Shown here: positions 60,257-64,000 of the stretch, one piece after another
Layout of the letters: each line of letters begins with the position of its first letter
How positions within the stretch are numbered: position 1 is the first letter of the stretch
Source of the DNA: Bradyrhizobium arachidis
Lineage (GTDB): Bacteria > Pseudomonadota > Alphaproteobacteria > Rhizobiales > Xanthobacteraceae
DNA length: 64,000 bases
Assembly: GCF_024758505.1 (NCBI RefSeq)
Contig: NZ_CP077970.1
Coordinates: 7,068,001-7,132,000 of the forward strand
Direction of reading: 5' to 3'
Program-made: the position numbers and the translations under genes
Notes under the pieces: generated by a model
Databases searched by the model: none
Seen by the model: the letters and a program-made list of their open reading frames with translations, nothing else
What the model was told of the DNA's origin: nothing

Positions 60257-61278
60257 ACCGGCGGCGGATTGCGATCGCTGAAGGTCACCCGCTGGTGCCA
60301 GTACGGATAGGGCAAGGTCACCTTACTGGCCTCGTCCAGCCTGCCGATCTGATCCTTGGTCAGTGACCAGCCGACCGCGCCGAGATTTTCACGCAGCTGC
60401 GCTTCGTTGCGCGCGCCGATGATCAGCGTTGACACCGTCGGGCGCTGCAACAGCCAGTTCAACGCGATCTGCGATACGCTCTTGCCCGTCTCCTTCGCGA
60501 CTTCGTCGATCGCATCAACGACGCGATAGACGTGTTCATCGGACACGGGCGGCCCGAACTCGGCGGTCTTGGGCAGGCGGCTGACCTCCGGTCGCGGTTG
60601 GCCGCGACGGATCTTTCCGGTGAGACGTCCCCAGCCGAGAGGCGACCACACGACCGCACCAAGCCCCTGATCCAGGCCGAGCGGCATCAGCTCCCATTCG
60701 TAGTCGCGTCCGATCAGCGAATAATAGGTCTGGTTGGCAACGTAGCGCGGATAGCCGTACTTGTCGGCAACGCTGAGCGACTTCATGAGGTGCCAGCCCG
60801 AAAAATTCGAAACGCCCACATAGCGGATCTTGCCGGCGCGCACGAGACCGTCGAGGGTCGCGAGCACCTCCTCGGGTGGCGTCATCGCATCGAAGCCGTG
60901 GAGCTGGAAGAGGTCGATATAATCGGTGCCGAGCCTATGAAGCGAGCCGTCGACGGCCGCGAGCAGATTCTGCCGTGACGAGCCGATGTCATTGGGCCCG
61001 TCGCCGAAGCGGAAGGTCGCCTTGGTCGAAACCAACACCTTGTCGCGCCGTCCCTTGATGGCTTCGCCGAGCACTCGCTCGGACTCGCCGAGCGAATAGA
61101 CGTTGGCGGTGTCGAACATCGACACGCCGGCATCGAGACAGATATCGAGGAGGCGCCGTGCCTCAACCGCATCGGTCGTGCCCCAGGCAGAGAGGCGGCC
61201 AACACCGCCAAACGTGCCCGTTCCGAGACTCAAGGCCGGCACGGAAAGCCCTGACGAACCCAAGCGTCGATATTCCAT
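60253..61278 (-). CDS. Aldo/keto reductase
   Basis: 341 aa TIM-barrel NAD(P)H-dependent oxidoreductase. Catalytic tetrad visible as Asp and Tyr in FDTANVYSLGESE, Lys in VLVSTKATFRFGD and His in DLFQLHGFDAMTP. C-terminal cofactor loop STLIIGARNEAQLRENL. Close in type to YajO/PhnB-like AKRs that reduce aldehydes or act on sugars. Convergent with the FAD oxidoreductase, 4-bp overlap of the stops. Confidence 0.93.
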   Translation of the reverse strand: MEYRRLGSSGLSVPALSLGTGTFGGVGRLSAWGTTDAVEARRLLDICLDAGVSMFDTANVYSLGESERVLGEAIKGRRDKVLVSTKATFRFGDGPNDIGSSRQNLLAAVDGSLHRLGTDYIDLFQLHGFDAMTPPEEVLATLDGLVRAGKIRYVGVSNFSGWHLMKSLSVADKYGYPRYVANQTYYSLIGRDYEWELMPLGLDQGLGAVVWSPLGWGRLTGKIRRGQPRPEVSRLPKTAEFGPPVSDEHVYRVVDAIDEVAKETGKSVSQIALNWLLQRPTVSTLIIGARNEAQLRENLGAVGWSLTKDQIGRLDEASKVTLPYPYWHQRVTFSDRNPPPV

Positions 61279-61444
61279 GTTTCACTCCTCGACCAGCCGT
61301 CATTCGACCCGAGCGGCTCTGCTGCCGGATGGTAACGCAAGCCCGCGCGCCGTGCCATTACGCGTGCACATGAAGGCCATACGCCAGACGATCCCTTCCG
61401 GTCGCCTGCACATAGCCTCAGCTGTCCCCTGCGACATCAGCCGG

Positions 61445-63001
61445 TCAATCTGGGAGTCCCGCCTTGCGGAGGCCGTCGATATACACCTGAAGCTTCAGCA
61501 TGTCGCCGCGTGCGACCCGTTCCGAAATACGAAAATCAGGGTCGAGTTCGAGCAGACGGGCCACAGCCTCTTCCGCCTCTGCATCGTGCCCCAGATGAGC
61601 CAGGGCCGACGCAAGGCAGCGATAGGAGAAAGGAAAAAGCGGGTTCTGGCGGATGGCCTTCCTGGCCGTCGCGACTGCATCGTCGAAACGACCAAGACAG
61701 TTGAACGCGACGCTCATCCCAGTGTTCGTCGCAAAAAGCAACGGGTCGAATGGACTCAATCGAATGCGGCGCTCAAAGCTCCGGATTGCCTCTTCGGGCT
61801 GCCCCGCAGTCACATAGGTCCAACCTCGCTCTTCCCAGGCGCGGAATGAGTTGGGGTTTAGGCTGACCGCACGGTCGACCATCTCCTTTGCAGTCTCGAA
61901 ATCACCAGAGAACGAAGCGGTGGCGCGGCCAAGCATACTCAATGCCAAAGTAGCGTTGCCGTCGAGAGTGAGCGCCAGCCGGAGAAGCCGAAATCCTTCG
62001 GCGATTTCCGCCTTCTGATCGGGCTCCCATCGGTGGCGTGCATTTCGGAAGTGGCACTCGCCTGCGAGGGTCGCGGCAAAACCGCACCGAGGGTCGATCT
62101 CCAGGGCGCGAGAGACGAGCCGAAGACTCTCTGCCGATCCTTCCCGCGTCCACGACTGGACGTGCTGTGCGCGAAGACAAAGGTCGTGGGCGCTGAGGTT
62201 GTTCGGGCGACGTGACGCGATATCCATTTCCGTCTGAAGCAATCTTGGCTGAATGACGGAAACGACATTCACCGTGACCTCGTCCTGCAGCGCGAAGACG
62301 TCGCTGAGGTCACCTTCAAATCGATCGGCCCAAAGGTGCGCGCCGGTCGTGGCATCAATCAATTGGCCCGCAATGCGCACTTTCCCCCCTGCCTTGCGCA
62401 CACTTCCTTCCAGGACGTAGCGAACACCGAGCTCACGGCCGACCTGCTTGATGTCGACCGCCCTCCCTTTGTAGGTAAAGCTGGAATTGCGCGCGATCAC
62501 GAAGAGCGATTTGAACCGCGAAAGGGCGGTGGTGATTTCGTCCACCATGCCATCCGCGAAATAGTCCTGCTCAGGATCACCGCTGAGATTGGTGAAGGGG
62601 AGAACCGCGATCGAAGGCTTGTTGGGGAGCGCGAGCGCCGGCTTCGGCTGCTCGATCGCGTTGTCGACGGTTGCCATGTTCGCAGGCCCCCGCTCTTCCA
62701 CAACTGGCGCAACGAAACGAAACCCCTTGCGCGGCAATGTCTTGATGAGGCGCTGTTCCTCGCCTGTATCGCCGATGACGTTCCGGGCGACATTTAGCCG
62801 GGTCGTCAGCGCTGCATCGGACACGGTCCGCCCGTTCCAGATGGCGGCGATGAGGTCGTCCTTGCTGACGACGCGTTCCCGGTTACGGATCAGATAGTCG
62901 AGCAGGTCGAACACCTGTGGCGCGACGGAGATGACGTCGGCCCCGCGATGCAACTCGCGCCGGACTGTATCGAATGCATACCCCTCGAAGAGATAACGCA
63001 A
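61445..63001 (-). CDS. Winged-helix (OmpR/CadC-type) regulator with TolB-like and TPR domains
   Basis: 518 aa. N-terminal OmpR-type DNA-binding domain (about 1-98: YAFDTVRRELHRGADVISVAPQVFDLLDYLIRNRERVVSKDDLIAAIWNGRTVSDAALTTRLNVARNVIGD). A TolB-N-like segment follows (about 128-240: IAVLPFTNLSGDPEQDYFADGMVDEITTALSRFKSLFVIARNSSFTYKG), then TPR-like repeats (about 285-500). No membrane helix between them, so it is probably cytoplasmic. Targets unknown; this architecture is frequent in Rhizobiales and often lies near cyclase genes, as here. Confidence 0.88.
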   Translation of the reverse strand: MRYLFEGYAFDTVRRELHRGADVISVAPQVFDLLDYLIRNRERVVSKDDLIAAIWNGRTVSDAALTTRLNVARNVIGDTGEEQRLIKTLPRKGFRFVAPVVEERGPANMATVDNAIEQPKPALALPNKPSIAVLPFTNLSGDPEQDYFADGMVDEITTALSRFKSLFVIARNSSFTYKGRAVDIKQVGRELGVRYVLEGSVRKAGGKVRIAGQLIDATTGAHLWADRFEGDLSDVFALQDEVTVNVVSVIQPRLLQTEMDIASRRPNNLSAHDLCLRAQHVQSWTREGSAESLRLVSRALEIDPRCGFAATLAGECHFRNARHRWEPDQKAEIAEGFRLLRLALTLDGNATLALSMLGRATASFSGDFETAKEMVDRAVSLNPNSFRAWEERGWTYVTAGQPEEAIRSFERRIRLSPFDPLLFATNTGMSVAFNCLGRFDDAVATARKAIRQNPLFPFSYRCLASALAHLGHDAEAEEAVARLLELDPDFRISERVARGDMLKLQVYIDGLRKAGLPD

Positions 63002-63176
63002 GCTGCGGATCCCTCAAGTGGCCTCCGACCATCGGGAGGCGCGTGAGCGCGAAGAAAACCACTGGATTCTACCAAGAGGCAAGCGCGTCCGGTAGACCGC
63101 ATTCGCAACGCGCAGGGCGCCCGAGCGTCTTCCTGCTCCGCCTTCGAGCAGGCGCCGGTCCCCAACGACGCGCGCC

Positions 63177-64000
63177 TCAGGCCATCACGACAGGCATCTC
63201 CTCGGCCAGCCCATAGACGCGCTGGGCTTCCGAAAAGCCCGCGATCGGGAATTCACCCAGTTCGGTCCAACCGGCGTTGCAGACGCCGACAAAGCTTTCG
63301 GACGCCACGACGGTGCGGCCGAGCCGGCCCGTGATCTTCTCCAGCCGTGCCGCGAGGTTCACGGCGCGGCCGATGCAGGTGAAGTCGAGCCGGTTGCCGC
63401 CGCCGATATTGCCATAGAGGATGTGGCCGACATGCAGCGCGACGCCGAAGCGGAAGCGCTCGATCACCTCGCCTACGGGAATGCTGAGCGCTTCCACGCT
63501 CGCGCGAGATTCCCGTGCGGCTTCCAGCACGCGCGAACAAACCTGGCTCGCATCACCCACATATTCGTCGATCGGGAACACGGCGAGCAGTCCGTCGCCC
63601 ATGAATTTCAAGACCTCGCCGCCATGCGCCCGGATCGCGGCGACCTGGCAGTCGAAGTATTGATTGAGGATCTGGACGACCGTCTCGGCCGGCAACCGAT
63701 CCGACAGCGCGGTGAAGCCACGCAAATCGGACAGCCAGATCACGGCCTGCATGGTCTCGGCGTGGCCGCGGCGGATCTGTCCGCCCATGATGCGCTCGCC
63801 GGCGCGGTTGCCGACATAGGTGTCGAGCAGCATCGAGGCGGTGCGGCGGAGCGTGATGATCTCGGTGATACGCGTCAGCGGCTTCGCCATCGAACGCAGC
63901 ACCGCGACCTGTTCGTCGGTGAAGCCGCCCGGCTGACGTGTGGTCAATGTCATCGCGTGGAAGGTATTGTCGAGGAAATGCAGCGGCAGCGCGAGATAGT
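63177..64000 (-). CDS. Adenylate/guanylate cyclase-domain protein (N-terminus outside window)
   Basis: At least 273 residues. The frame continues through the right edge: upstream of the Met at 63953 it reads YLALPLHFLDNTFHA, a family-like stretch. A helical linker (TDEQVAVLRSMAKPLTRITEIITLRRTASMLLDTYVG) leads to the class III cyclase domain: VIWLSDLRGFTALSDRL (first metal Asp), LKFMGDGLLAVFP (second metal Asp), FGVALHVGHILYGNIGGGNRLDFTCIGRAVNLAARLE. It makes cyclic nucleotide from ATP or GTP. Confidence 0.92.
   Translation of the reverse strand, partial: YLALPLHFLDNTFHAMTLTTRQPGGFTDEQVAVLRSMAKPLTRITEIITLRRTASMLLDTYVGNRAGERIMGGQIRRGHAETMQAVIWLSDLRGFTALSDRLPAETVVQILNQYFDCQVAAIRAHGGEVLKFMGDGLLAVFPIDEYVGDASQVCSRVLEAARESRASVEALSIPVGEVIERFRFGVALHVGHILYGNIGGGNRLDFTCIGRAVNLAARLEKITGRLGRTVVASESFVGVCNAGWTELGEFPIAGFSEAQRVYGLAEEMPVVMA

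Overview
The window looks like chromosome of a Bradyrhizobium-type alphaproteobacterium (Nitrobacteraceae). The core genes (dxs, xseB, tlyA, clpS), very GC-rich third positions on the right, FixK/FNR-type boxes, Bradyrhizobium-like dispersed palindromes and several small proteins of bradyrhizobial type all point that way. The species call is inference from protein and repeat character, not from a search.

Left part, about 1-28165, is accessory DNA. A tRNA-Gln(TTG) gene on the minus strand (28166-28240) has a P4-type integrase and an excisionase-like gene just beyond its 3' end, so it is the probable right boundary of an integrated island that extends leftward out of the window. The island carries: (a) a tightly overlapping conjugative type IV secretion operon, trbB-C-D-E-J-K-L-F-G-I, on the minus strand (1-8059), cut by the window edge inside trbI; (b) a degenerate integrase fragment (8533-8706); (c) a catabolic and signalling cluster (8759-23728) with aldehyde dehydrogenase, nitrilase, DUF302 protein, cysteine hydrolase, azoreductase, GMC oxidoreductase, carboxymuconolactone-decarboxylase-like protein, short-chain dehydrogenases and a SugE/Gdx exporter, wrapped around a PAS/GAF histidine kinase with two response regulators; (d) a scar of a truncated IS110 interrupted by a truncated IS21, and an orphan 3' fragment of a tRNA-Arg-like gene. 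Five copies of a conserved 20-bp directional motif (core CGACACCWWGGT) lie before the kinase, aldehyde dehydrogenase, nitrilase, azoreductase and GMC genes, each pointing at its gene. They look like the target of the cluster's own FixJ-type regulator.

Right part, about 28241-64000, is core-like chromosome. It runs through an acyl-CoA dehydrogenase, an enoyl-CoA hydratase, an outer-membrane beta-barrel protein, a 5'-nucleotidase and a histone-deacetylase-family hydrolase (three FixK/FNR-like TTGATCT-N3-TCAA boxes fall in this 4-kb stretch), then the conserved xseB - dxs - tlyA - RNA methyltransferase group. A sugar ABC-transport operon follows (ROK repressor with a start-proximal palindrome, binding protein, two permeases, ATPase, dehydrogenase). 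Next is a fluoride-resistance operon: fluoride (crcB-motif) riboswitch and intrinsic terminator, MFS transporter, two tandem crcB/fluC genes and a DUF190 gene. After that come clpS, an ABC solute-binding gene interrupted by one in-frame TAG, an FAD oxidoreductase, an aldo/keto reductase, a winged-helix/TPR regulator and a guanylate-cyclase-domain protein cut by the right edge.
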